Positions 10,177 through 19,757 of a DNA stretch of 64,000 nt are shown piece by piece. The notes under the pieces are model-generated. The model did no database searches. It was not told the origin of the DNA and saw nothing but the letters and a program-made list of their open reading frames with translations. A program made the translations under genes and the position numbers. Numbering within the stretch: the first letter of the stretch is position 1; every line of letters begins with the position of its first letter. This DNA comes from Bradysia coprophila (taxonomy: Eukaryota; Arthropoda; Insecta; Diptera; Sciaridae): assembly GCF_014529535.1 (NCBI RefSeq), contig NC_050735.1:5219739-5283738 (forward strand). Reading direction: 5' to 3'.

Positions 10177-11592
10177 GAGAACTTTAGCAAATCACACAAT
10201 AATGACAAAACCAATAATTTCCAACAATAACGAAAACGATATTGACACGGAAAAATTTTATCATTGTGAATGAGGCCAGTTGTTCACAAATCATGGTGTG
10301 TTACGTAGTGGTAGAATTCCAACTTTCTTGTGAAAGTACTTTAACAAAAATTAAATTCAAATAGAAAAATATAATCTTTCGGGTTGAACTTTTCTATACA
10401 CTGCCGTATGGGATACCGGTAACTCTGATACGAAAATGCGTGTATCTTGGTTGGGATACCGGCATCAGTGATAAAAAATGCGTGTATCTCAGTTGGGATA
10501 CCGGTCTCCCGGTATAACTAAAAGGAAAATCCACATTTTCTAGGTCGGGATACCGGTATCTCTGATACGAAAATGCGTGTATCTCAGTTGGGATACCGGC
10601 ATCCGTGATACAAAATGCGTGTATCTCAATTGGGATACCGGCATCTGTGATACAAAGTGCGTGTATCTCAATTGGGATACCGGCATCTGTGATACAAAAT
10701 GCGTGTATCTCAATTGGGATACCGGTATCCCGGTACAAATAAAAGGAAAATCCACACTTTCTAGTTCGGGATACCGGTATCACTGATACAAAATGCGTGT
10801 ATCTCAGTTGGGATACCGGCATCCCGGTACAAATAAAAGGAAAATACACACTTTCTAGTTCGGGATACCGGTATCACTGATACAATATGCGTATATCTCA
10901 GTTGGGATACCGGTATCCCGGTATAAATAAAAGGAAAATCCACACTTTCTAGTTCGGGATACCTGTATCACTGATACAAAATGCGTGTATCTCAGTTGGG
11001 ATACCGGCATCCGTGATACAAAATGTGTGTATCTCAATTGGGATACCGGTATCCCGGTATAAATAAAAGGAAAATCGAGACTTTCCAGTTCGGGATACCG
11101 GTATCACTGATACAAAATGCGTGTACCTCAGTTGAGAGACCGGCATCTGTGATATACAAAATGCGTGTATCTTAGTTGGGATACCAGCATCTGTGATACA
11201 AAATTCGTGTATCTCAATTGGGATACCGGTATCCCGGTATAAGTCAAAGGAAAATCGGCATTTTCTAGGTCGGGAAATCGGTATATATCTGATACGAAAA
11301 TGCGTGTATCTCAGTTGGGATACCGGCATTTGTGATACAAAATGCGCGGCGCGAAATTACTAGCTATCGCATTGCCACAGTTTATATAGACACCCGAAAA
11401 AATATTTTTTCTTTTTGAATTTAATTTTGGTTAAAGTCTGAATTCTACCACCACATAACACACCATGATTTGTGAACATATTTACCTATCCCGCCTCATT
11501 CACAATGATAAAATTTTTCCGTGTCAATATCGTTTTCGTTATTGTTGGAAATTATTGGTTTTGTCATTATTGTGTGATTTGCTAAAGTTCTC
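10177..11592. mobile_element. Inverted-repeat element copy 2, opposite orientation to copy 1
   Basis: The same terminal inverted repeats as copy 1 (roughly 10177-10380 and 11400-11592) enclose a 42-bp repeat array in reverse orientation. TA lies on both edges (10175-10176 and 11593-11594). The inner TIR flanks match copy 1 crosswise: the segment next to copy 2's right TIR resembles the one next to copy 1's left TIR. This shows the two copies are inverted relative to each other. The insertion point is about ten bases beyond the LINE stop codon. Confidence 0.75.
10400..11345. repeat. 42-bp tandem repeat array inside copy 2
   Basis: The units carry TATCTCAATTGGGATACCGG and GTGATACAAAATGCGTG segments with period 42. 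GGATACCGGTATCC-type palindromes recur, and blocks of roughly 95-140 bp form a higher-order repeat with an AAATAAAAGGAAAATCCAC-like spacer. Confidence 0.8.
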
Positions 11593-11603
11593 TAATGTCT
11601 CAA

Positions 11604-12670
11604 TCACATAACATATTTATTCTTAACTTTAGCCTTGAAGGAACTAAGCGATGTATGAAAAATGTCCAAGCTATTAAAAAGTTCATTGTGATTAGATTGC
11701 ATTCTTATAATCGGTGCATTACTCTCAATGTTCGATACATAGGTTGCCGGATAAAACGTTGGAGCTTCGTGTCTACTCGGACGAAGTGAATTGTGCAAGA
11801 CCACATCATTATCCAAGGCAACTGTGAAATGACCATTGACCACTTTAAATAGAAAAATTTCGTCAGAAATGAACCGCCTGGATTCTAACATCGGAAGTTT
11901 GAGTCGCGCAAGTCGTTGTGGATAATCGACGTAATTCCAATTTAAATTTAGATAAAACATTCGCGTAAACTTCCTCTGAACTCTTTCGACATTTTCAATG
12001 GAGTTCTGATAAACCGGTGACCATACCACTGTGTAATACTCCACCTGACTACGGACATACGCTTTGTACAAAGTTTGCAAGAGCGGAAGATGAAGCCCAA
12101 CATCTGATACGCCTTTCTTGTAACACTGTCAATGTGTTCGTTGAAGCTCAATTTCTCGTCAAAGGTAACGCCTAAGTCTTTTTTCACTGAAACCCTTTCC
12201 ATCACATCGCCAGAGACGACATAATCATAGATCATTTTTACCGGTTTGTGAGTCATCGTAAGAACTGAGCATTTATTCACGTTCAATTGAATTTTGTTGA
12301 AAGAACACCACTGGCACAACGCATTGATGTCTTCCTGAAGCGCAATGCAGTCCTCAATGGACTCGATTTTTCGAGAAATCTTCAGATCGTCCGCCAATTG
12401 AAGGCTGTTACTTTTCAGTTGTTCCACTAAGTCATTGACGAAAATCAAAAACAGCAACGGGCCCAAAACTGATCCTTGCGGCACTCCTGACCTCGGACGT
12501 AATAGAAAAGATCTCGAGTCACCCAATACCACATATTGAGAGCGATTTGACAAGTAGGACTTAAACCATTCCAATAATGCACCACCAATGCCAAACGAGC
12601 GCAATTTCATGATCAAAAGCCTATGATCCACCATATCGAATGCCTTAGAAAAGTCAGTGTAAATCGTCAG
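11604..12670 (-). pseudogene. LINE reverse transcriptase, C-terminal half, frameshifted
   Basis: The minus-strand frame begins inside the RT domain with the conserved FSKAFD motif and continues through GVPQGSVLGPLLF. The catalytic box reads LADD where FADD or YADD is usual. A frame change near 12080-12090 separates this part from the downstream thumb/C-terminal frame (LYKAYVRSQVEY motif), which then runs to the stop at 11604-11606. The pattern suggests a small out-of-frame deletion. The copy is 5'-truncated and lacks ORF1 and the endonuclease, so it is dead. The family assignment to the Jockey/CR1 group rests on these motifs. Confidence 0.85.
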
Positions 12671-13228
12671 TCAGGGTATAAGCGGTATAAGCCAAGGTTG
12701 TATCATAGGAAGGTTTAGTACGCCCACGGTTGTGAAGGGGTTACGCTGACTAAAGACTGTACTACATACTACTGTATATCAAAATTACAGCACAGATTTT
12801 TTGCTAAAAAGACGCAGTGATCTGTGTGACACTCACGAAGGTAGCTGGTTCTCTCCAACAGCCACTAGAAAATTATCGCGAAAACTCCTACTATAAACTG
12901 TTGTAAGATACAATTTGCATTTGGACTGGCAACAAGTCAACGAAAAAGGAGGAGAGTTAAAGGTCACTTGAGATGCACTGTAGAGGGCGTCATTTTTTTA
13001 TAAAAACGAGAGGATGAGCAAAGATCACGAGTTCCATATATGTGTTTCCACATATTTTTGACGCATCGTGAACTTTGCTAATGGTGTTGCCAGCTTGCAC
13101 CTAAAGCGCCAATATCGATGCATTAATTTGTACACTAGCTGGGTTTCTAATTGCTTATGGCAATGCACACATTACCAAGGTTGCTTCGTAGACCGTCACA
13201 ACTTCACTGAACTGAATTGAACTGAAAT
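12671..13228. other. Spacer between retroelements; one short hairpin
   Basis: No gene is recognised. A short inverted repeat (AGCAAAGATCACGA against TCGTGAACTTTGCT) lies at about 13017-13081. The rest shows no structure I can support. Confidence 0.45.
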
Positions 13229-13237
13229 ATTATTAAA

Positions 13238-14392
13238 ATTTTTTTTTTTGCATATCAAAATATGTTTATTTAGTTAACAAAATTCAAATTTTTTACAAGT
13301 AAAATATTTCGTTTAGATTTTTAGAAGGCGGAAGCGTACCCAAGATTGATGCAACGTTTCCTCGTTGAATTGCTATTCCTAGCCGTTGAAAAAGGTAGCT
13401 CGTTGCTCGTTTCTCTTTCGTTACTTCTGTGATTTTGCTACCGATTTGTTTTAATAATTTATGTCCAATCTTTCCGTAAACTCCAGTCGTTTCGGATGAC
13501 ACCGGTACAAAAATGAACTGATCTCTTAAATGGTCGTATTTTTCCAGTTTTTTATCCTCTGCTTGTTTTGCAACATAGCCAATTTCGCGTGACGCTCTAT
13601 TGACATATGATTGAGCGAAAGTGTCTGAACAGGTGTAATCCATAGCAGGGATTTGCCCCTCGTCCAAGGAACAAGACTGAGACCATCAGGTTTTTTGCCA
13701 TCGGGTGCAGAACAACCAGGTGGTTCACGAGTGCATGGTACTTCGGCCGATTTGAGCGCGCGTTGCATTATGTTGTTAAATGTTTCGTGTCTAGGTTTTG
13801 TTCCTGCAGCTTTACTACATGACAGTCCATGTCTCGCAAATTCATCAACTTTCGTTCCACACACACATTTATGTGGTTGTAGAATAGGTAAACCTAAACG
13901 TAGTGCAAACGAAACTCTGAATTCGTCATTGCTCATGTGTGTTCCGAGTTGTGGAGCTGGAAGTGCTTGCAACCACGCACCTGCATCTTGGGAGGAATTG
14001 GCCAAAATTCGAGCTTGGTCCGGTTTTTCAACCAACGAACTTCGTATTAATGTCAATTTTCTGGCTATTTCGAAAGCTTCCCATTTGCTTTGGAATGGTC
14101 GTAAAGACTTTTCAGGTAGTTCCCCAAATTCCTGACTCCAATGTTGTTCCGCTTCCTCTTTTGCTAAATCGAACTGCCGGTAAATTTCAGGTAACAGTCC
14201 ATTTAGCAGATCAGAAACATTATACACTGATGACAAAAAGCATGGAAGAGCTATGTCTGAAGCATGTCGTATTCCAATTCCGCCTTTCTTTATTGGTAGT
14301 GAAGATTCGATCCACGCCAATTCCGTGAATTTTATGTTGAAAAGTAATTCCATTGAATTTTTCATCGTTTCGTCGTACTGCAATAAACCAGA
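13238..14392 (-). mobile_element. 5'-truncated non-LTR retroelement, probably restriction-like-endonuclease type
   Basis: On the minus strand the element ends with an A-tract (11 T on the plus strand at 13239-13249). The flanks carry a near-perfect direct repeat, ATTATTAAA, at 13229-13237 and 14393-14401. This defines a retroposed copy of about 1.15 kb truncated at its 5' end. The coding remnant lies at 13293-14392. Confidence 0.75.
13293..14392 (-). pseudogene. C-terminal part of a retroelement reverse transcriptase/endonuclease protein, frameshifted
   Basis: The first frame (14383 to about 13640) starts after the RT catalytic core with a KKGGIGIR motif. It contains a C-x-C-G...H...C zinc-like cluster near 13830-13870 and then a KPDG...PWTRGKSLLW segment. 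This resembles the PD-(D/E)xK endonuclease region of R2/CRE-like elements, but the family is not certain. A one-base loss next to the predicted catalytic acidic residue (around 13642) shifts the frame. The reading continues in the next frame from 13667 to the stop at 13293, ending in RGN-x-ASILGTLP, a signature seen again at 19576-19757. The copy is dead: truncated and frameshifted. Confidence 0.7.
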
Positions 14393-14536
14393 TTATTAAA
14401 ATTTTGTATGAAAAAAAAACAGCACAGTTCAGGGATAACGGCCCAGTGTTCTGCGTAACTTCCTTCTATAAAACCAAGGAGTCGGCCAAGAACTTGAATT
14501 TGCAGCTGGTAAAATAATGTTATATTAAGTGTCGAC

Positions 14537-14790
14537 TCCACTCAACAAAAAGTACTCCGTGAGAGAGCGAGCTGTCAAATAAACAATGAAAAAATTGAAA
14601 AAATTCAATTTTGTCTCTCACACGGAGTACGTTTTAGGTAAGACGAAACTAAGCATTAAGCATTAAGCATTAAAGGTGGCCTCAGAGTCACCGTTTTCAT
14701 TCCACTTGGCAATTTCTTCAACTTTTGCTTTGTTTACTTGACAGCTCGCTCTCTCACGGCTCTCTAACGGAGTACTTTTTGTTGAGTGGA
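14537..14790. mobile_element. MITE-like element with long terminal inverted repeats
   Basis: TCCACTCAACAAAAAGTACT at 14537 is matched by its reverse complement ending at 14790. The similarity extends inward through GAGAGAGCGAGCTGTCAA to arms of roughly 50-60 bases. The 254-bp element has no coding capacity. I could not read a clean target duplication. Confidence 0.7.
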
Positions 14791-14831
14791 AACCATACTT
14801 TAGTTTTGAGGACGCCGATAAAAAGAAGGCT

Positions 14832-14980
14832 GATGCTATTCGCACGCGCGTGCGAATAGCCATTTCACAATGGATTTGACTACTCGCACGCGCGTGCGAA
14901 TAGCCATTTCATATCGGATTCGACTATTCGCACTCGCGTGCGAATAGCCAAAACAACGAGAACTGGCTATTCGTATGCGG
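14832..14980. repeat. Array of CGCACGCGCGTGCG palindromes, left block
   Basis: Three to four units of about 44 bp each carry the palindrome CTATTCGCACGCGCGTGCG followed by AATAG, joined by a CCATTTCANNNTGGATTTGA-like linker. The base composition is far from the AT-rich surroundings. Confidence 0.8.
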
Positions 14981-15760
14981 AAAGGACTGCTTATGGAAAC
15001 AACGAATATGTTTTTCGCGCCGCGCGAAGCTTACAAAAGATTACAAAAGAGTGCAACCGACGATATAAAACGGCTGTAACTGTAAAACAATTTTGAGATT
15101 TTGAGTGTGTTGGAATGGTTAACTAAAAAGAACAAGAGCGAAGTTCTTCTCAAGAAAATATTTGTCGCTTATGTAAATCATGACCCTCCGTTATTTAGTA
15201 GAATTCGAAATCCTGAAGTAAATTTGAGACACTTGCACAAGTTTCTTTAGATGGCACCACGTGAAATGTGTCAGTCGAATAATTTCGAAACAATTTTTTT
15301 ATGTTAAGTGTCAATGTTGAGGTTTTGCACATTTTGATCGAAAAATATTTTCTACCTATTTTTAATGGTAGTATTCCATAAATACACGTGTATAAATTCA
15401 TAATGCTTACTAAGATACTACACTACATCCACTTTTCTTTTTTTTACTTAAAAAATTTTCAGTCCTATTCAATGCACTGATCTACGAGTACAGTCATGCA
15501 GCTTCGAGTTAGTCCAACCGTCATCTCATTCTTATCATCTTTCTTTCGTTGAATTTAGTTTTCGCTCTCACAATACTATCAGTTCCTCTTCGTTTCAATG
15601 CTGTTGAAAATGTGTATGTGCAATTATCCGATTGCAACTGGAGGAAACCTTTGTTTTTAACAACAGAATTAAATCCAAGAAATTTTTCTTCTGTAAAAAA
15701 ATGCTTGATTGGAGGTTTTATTCAAAAAATTATCATTTTGACTTGGTAGAAAAATTTTAA
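14981..15760. other. Interior between the two palindrome arrays
   Basis: This 780-base segment has no convincing gene; a 66-codon open frame at 15549-15749 has no recognisable domain. It may be the body of an element whose ends are the palindrome arrays, because those arrays face each other in inverted orientation. Confidence 0.4.
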
Positions 15761-15927
15761 TGCGCGCGAATAGTCAAATCCAATGTGAAATGGCTATTCG
15801 CACGCGCGTCCGAATAGTCAAATCCGATATGAAATAGTCTAAAACAGAGTGGAATGGCTATTCGCACGCGCGTCCGAATAGTCAAATCCAATGTGAAATG
15901 GCTATTCGCACGCGCGTGCGAATAGTC
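15761..15927. repeat. Array of CGCACGCGCGTGCG palindromes, right block (inverted)
   Basis: The same 44-bp unit occurs with the linker reading in the opposite direction (TCAAATCCAATGTGAAATGG) relative to the block at 14832-14980. Some palindromes are imperfect (GCGCGTCCGAATAG). Confidence 0.8.
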
Positions 15928-16231
15928 ACAGCGTAAAAAGAACTTGTCATCGGTTTCAATTGAACGTGAATTGCGCGCTAAATTTTCGAACTTTATCGGT
16001 GAACAGACCATCAGAAAAACAAAACAATAAAATTGTTTCGGTATTACTCATCTTTTACGTTTTTGACATTAAAATACACAAAAAAAAAATTCCTCCACCT
16101 TCGAGTAGCAAAAATTTCTTAATTAGTTTTGTGTTGCCGTTTTTCTTCGTGATATCTTCCGTGATTGTTTAGGATTTTAGTCCTCTACACAATAATATTC
16201 TGTTCGATCCGACAATTATCGAATAACATCT
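15928..16231. other. Upstream region of the CHMP2 gene
   Basis: About 300 bases, AT-rich. It must include the CHMP2 promoter and 5' UTR. No specific element was recognised. Confidence 0.4.
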
Positions 16232-17092
16232 ATGATGGAGTGGCTGTTTGGCAAGAAAATGACTCCCGACGAAATGTTGCGGAAGAATCAGCGAGCTCTG
16301 AACAAGGCAATGAGAGATTTGGATAGGGAAAAGATGAAAATGGAACAGCAAGAGAAGAAGATTATAGCTGACATCAAGAAACTAGCCAAAGAAGGGCAAA
16401 TGGATGCGGTCAAGATTATGGCACAAGATCTGGTTCGAACGAGACGGTACACAAAGAAGTTTATGTTGATGAAAGCAAACATTCAGGCGGTTTCGTTGAA
16501 AATACAAACGTTAAAGTCACAAAATACGATGGCTCAAGCAATGAAAGGTAAGAGTATCGTCCGGGAGTTTTTTCAAACATTTGTCATCAACTTTGTGCAA
16601 TTTCCTTCTAGGCGTTACGAAAGCCATGCAGAACATGAATCGTCAGCTGAACCTACCACAGATCCAAAAAATTCTCCAAGAATTCGAAAAGCAATCCGAA
16701 ATAATGGACATGAAAGAGGAAATGATTAACGAACACATTGACGATGCCATGGAGGATGAGGGTGACGAGGAGGAAACCGATGCTGTCGTTTCACAGGTCC
16801 TGGACGAACTTGGTCTTCAGCTGAACGATCAATTGTCTGGTTTGCCTCAGGTATGTCAGGAATTTTTCCATTTTCCTTCCAATTTTCGAGGACTTTTCTC
16901 TTAAATTCGAATTTGTTTCGCCAGGCATCTGGATCATTGACTGTTACTGGTAACAAGCAGCCACAAGCTGCTGCAGCGGCTATGGGCGGTGGAGGTGGTG
17001 GAGTGGCAACTGGTGGTGGAAATGCGACAACTCCGGTGTCAGACGCAGATGCCGATCTGCAAGCTCGTTTGGATAATTTAAGAAGGGAATAG
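16232..17092 (+). CDS. Vps2: Charged multivesicular body protein 2 (ESCRT-III Vps2/CHMP2A)
   Basis: This ESCRT-III subunit polymerises on endosomal, nuclear and midbody membranes with CHMP3/CHMP4 and recruits the Vps4 ATPase. Exons are 16232-16547, 16612-16850 and 16925-17092. The phases agree and give 240 aa, close to the roughly 220-256 aa of the family. The N-terminus (MEWLFGKK) and the basic helical hairpin (residues ~10-110, rich in Lys/Arg, with MKANIQAVSLKIQTLKSQNT) are almost invariant in the family. The acidic second half (DEGDEEETDAVV) is the autoinhibitory part. The C-terminus DADLQARLDNLRRE is an MIT-interacting motif for Vps4. A Gly/Ala-rich linker precedes it and is longer than in most relatives. 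Two ATGs are adjacent (16232 and 16235); the second matches the usual N-terminus. It converges on the mS38 gene. Confidence 0.96.
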
Positions 17093-17183
17093 TTAGTTAT
17101 ACGGTCGACATTTCACTATTTGCTTATGTCGCTCAGTCGTCCAACCTCAACTTATTTTTGTATGTACATAATGGTTACGCTGA

Positions 17184-17229
17184 ATTAAACGAAATACTTG
17201 GCTTCAACTTAACTGGGCGCGTCTTTATT
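17184..17229. terminator. Poly(A) signals of the convergent CHMP2 and mS38 genes
   Basis: ATTAAA at 17184-17189 lies 92 bases after the CHMP2 stop on the plus strand. TTTATT at 17224-17229 is AATAAA on the minus strand, 35 bases after the mS38 stop. The two 3' UTRs probably meet or overlap in the 171-base gap. Confidence 0.5.
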
Positions 17230-17263
17230 CACTAATTCAATGCTCGTGTCACACAGTTCTGAC

Positions 17264-17976
17264 CTACTTAAGACCCATTTTCTCTCTGATTATAAACTCT
17301 GGTAGTCGCTTGCCCTTCCAGTACTTCGGAATGACAATCTCGTTCGCTTTCCTTAACTTTTCGGCGACGTATTCTTCGGCAGAGAATTTCTCCGCTTCCT
17401 TGATCTGAGCAACGAGCACCGCCTGAAAAGCCTTCTCCTTTCGCAGCTCTCTTCTCTGTCTCACCTTGGCCCACTCGAATTTCATTTTCTTTCGCAACTT
17501 CTTCAATTTATGTCTCCTCATCTTCCTGCGACGGATTTTGATCAATTTGTTAGCCTGTTTACCATCCTCTCCGACGCCGTTATCAATCGCCGGCATTTCC
17601 AAATCTTGAACGATACCACGGATTCGATCGACAATTTCTTGCTGGTTCGGTTGGACTGGGGTTTCGATGATGGGGGTGATTATCGGATTATCTATTTTCG
17701 GATTGATCAGTGCATTGTTCTGCCACGGCGATTTGATATCGACGGATGTGATTTGTGATCGCAGTGCAATTAAATGGTTTCGTTGGAACGGCAAGATGTG
17801 CTCATTCGGCGATAGTGAAGACATAACATTTTCCGGCGGTGGCACATTGCTTTTGATCGAGAATGTGGACAGTCGTCGATTCAATTTCGATAGATCTACA
17901 AGTAATTCTGATCAGTACGTATGTCGTAGAGAAGTAATAGGCATGACGAACCTTTAATAAATCGAATGGACATCAT
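17264..17976 (-). CDS. Mitochondrial small ribosomal subunit protein mS38 (AURKAIP1-like)
   Basis: mS38 is a basic protein of the mitochondrial small ribosomal subunit, bound to 12S rRNA and needed for mitochondrial translation. Exons are 17976-17952 and 17895-17264 around a 56-base intron with a GTTCGT donor. The total is 657 nt, 218 aa, close to human AURKAIP1 (199 aa). The N-terminus (residues 1-22, MMSIRFIKDLSKLNRRLSTF) is basic and free of acidic residues except one, as a mitochondrial targeting sequence. The C-terminal half holds the family signature KIRRRKMRRHKLKKLRKK with a following basic helix (residues ~125-180). It converges with CHMP2. The start is the first of two adjacent ATGs; either would serve. 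Confidence 0.88.
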
Positions 17977-18409
17977 CCTTCCAGTTAATATTTCTCGAAC
18001 GTAAGAAAACTTGGTTCCATCGGGAGAAAAAAAAATAAAAATTTGACAGCTAGCAGTGTTCACAGCTCACAAATACGCAAATGTGTTAGATGACAGTTAC
18101 ATATTGCATATTATATCATGAACCTAGAATACACACAAAAAACCACTGTAGGTATCGATGGACATTGAAATTGGATAATTAAGTGCTTCACAGATCTGCT
18201 ATGAAGCCTTAAATTTTTAATCGTCTCTTTGTGCTTGATTTCCACTTAGCTAAACTGCGACTCTTTTAAATTGTTTAAAGAGTAAACGGAGTGAGTGGAA
18301 ATCAAGGCTTACTGTAACAGAGCACAGATCGCAGAGCCAGTTATGTAAATGGATTGATTTGTCAAATTTCGATATGCATTCGCTTGAACGTTTTTCACAA
18401 TAAACGCAT
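17977..18409. other. Spacer upstream of mS38 with a small hairpin
   Basis: No gene is seen. CTTGATTTCCACT at about 18236 and AGTGGAAATCAAG at about 18296 form a short inverted repeat around a 45-base loop. The mS38 promoter must lie at the left edge. Confidence 0.4.
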
Positions 18410-18811
18410 ATATTGCTCAAGGCTGCAAACTTTGGGAAGGTCACGCAGATACAGATACGAGGGTGACACCAAGGCTCTGAAAGAACAGGTTAAGACACAT
18501 CTGAGTTGATCACGAAGGCGGTGACACACAAATTTTGACAAATAGATGCTATTTATTGAACATACTCAATAAAGATTGTTTGAAATGTCAACCTGAAAAA
18601 AACTAATTTTTTTTCTTCAAGTTGACATTTCAAACAATCTGTAATGAGTATGTTCAATAAATAGCATCTATTTGTCAAAATTTGCGTTTCATCCACCTTC
18701 ATGAGTGTCTTAACCTGTTCTTACAGAACCTTGGGTGACACACCACACTTGATGATAACATAAAATGGCGGTCAGCGTGACCTCCCCAAAGTTTACAGCC
18801 TTGATATTGCT
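18410..18811. mobile_element. hAT-like MITE hairpin with 8-bp target duplication
   Basis: The element runs 18418-18803. It starts CAAGGCTGCAAACTTTGG and ends with the near reverse complement. The arms are long, covering most of the 386 bp with a 15-20 base loop near 18600. ATATTGCT stands on both sides (18410-18417 and 18804-18811), a perfect 8-bp duplication. An 8-bp TSD and CA-start termini fit hAT-type elements. There is no coding capacity. Confidence 0.8.
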
Positions 18812-19100
18812 GGCCTCTTTTTTCGAAATCTGAGTACCCAAACTAATATAAAATAGAGAATTTCTGTTCTGAACTATAAATGTGGTAACGCCACTGTTGA
18901 ACCTAGAAACCAATCCATGAATGAAAGTCAACAATTTAGTTTCTGAGGTCTGAGCTAATTTTGTACTCAATTTTTTGGTCAAATGTATCCCGTGCACGGA
19001 ATTATTCAAGCAGATTATCATCTTGCATGAAGGTCATCATTTAAGATTTTTAATAATATCGTTGAGGTCGAAAAATCACTAGATAGATAGAAACTTGAAT

Positions 19101-19278
19101 TCGACATAAAATTCTTTTGTTTTCGAGCCTTTTCCCATTGTTTTGAAGTTTTAAACATACAAAAGCAACGTAACTTAGATGATTGAAATGTATCAATCGA
19201 CAAAATTGCGTAGCTTTCGCAAGTTTTACATTTCAAAACAATTCAAAAAGCCCGGAAAACAAAAGAATTTTATGTCAA
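19101..19278. mobile_element. Decayed hairpin element
   Basis: GACATAAAATTCTTTTGTTTTC near 19103 recurs inverted near 19276, and the similarity continues inward for roughly 70 bases with mismatches. No target duplication is clear. Confidence 0.55.
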
Positions 19279-19575
19279 ACTCGTGTTGCTTTGTGCATCT
19301 AGAGTCATGCTCGATGAACATCAATAATCAATGAAAAACTCACACATTATGTTGTTTAAAAAAAAAAAAAAAAGTTATTTGAGATCATTGATAAACTTCA
19401 GAGGTCACACAGTCAAATTTATGAGAAGCGCGGGTCAGCAACAAGCTGATTTTTTTATATAAAAAATGTATTACATCATTATGACGACGGTAGCTCAATT
19501 TCTTTCGTCTCCATGTAAATTTTTGGTACATTTATACACAGTTTTATATACAATGATTAGATAGTTGATATTTGA
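19279..19575. other. Spacer, nothing recognised
   Basis: AT-rich, with a 15-A run near 19360. It may include the 3' UTR of the retroelement fragment that follows on the minus strand. Confidence 0.4.
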
Positions 19576-19757
19576 TCACAGATAATAGACTTCCTCCAAA
19601 TTAGTGTCTGACGGAATGGTGCCTAGCACCGCAGCAGCATTTCCTCTCTGGATGGCAACGCTAAGTCTTTGTAGCAGATAGCTTGTGGACCGTTTCTCCC
19701 CGGTGACGGTGCAACAGTTCGAAGATGCGTCGGATGAGTTTCAATCCGTTTTATATG
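19576..19757 (-). pseudogene. Second fragment of the restriction-like-endonuclease retroelement family
   Basis: The minus-strand frame ends at the stop 19576-19578. It carries GEKRSTSYLLQRLSVAIQRG and then NAAAVLGTIP, clearly related to the C-terminus of the pseudogene at 13293-14392. The two differ enough to be separate, older insertions or subfamilies. A frame change near 19720 breaks the upstream part. Only the last ~60 codons survive. Confidence 0.7.

Larger units (their letters stand above)
8401..12670 (-). mobile_element. 5'-truncated Jockey/CR1-like LINE, split by two DNA-element insertions
   Basis: The LINE is read on the minus strand in three pieces: coding 12670-11604, 3' UTR 10174-10039, and tail 8425-8401 ending in repeated AATA/AAAT units. 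The gaps are filled by two inverted-repeat elements. Joining across the gaps gives a normal LINE 3' end: stop codon at 11606-11604, about 150 bases of UTR, then an (AAAT)n tail. The 5' end is truncated inside the RT fingers region, as is usual for LINEs. A short shared ATACCC near both ends could be the target duplication, but it is weak. Confidence 0.75.

Noticed and set aside
9207..11329. Open frames with a 14-residue repeat on both strands in the 42-bp arrays
   Set aside because: The repeat length is a multiple of three, so stop-free frames arise by default; similar frames exist on both strands and in several phases.
8820..11345. 42-bp repeats considered as a CRISPR array
   Set aside because: The units are contiguous without unique spacers, lie inside a TIR element, and the genome is eukaryotic.
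12841..12856. GTAGCTGGTTCTCTCC matches a conserved large-subunit rRNA phrase
   Set aside because: Neither side continues into rRNA-like sequence, so no rRNA gene or fragment can be supported.
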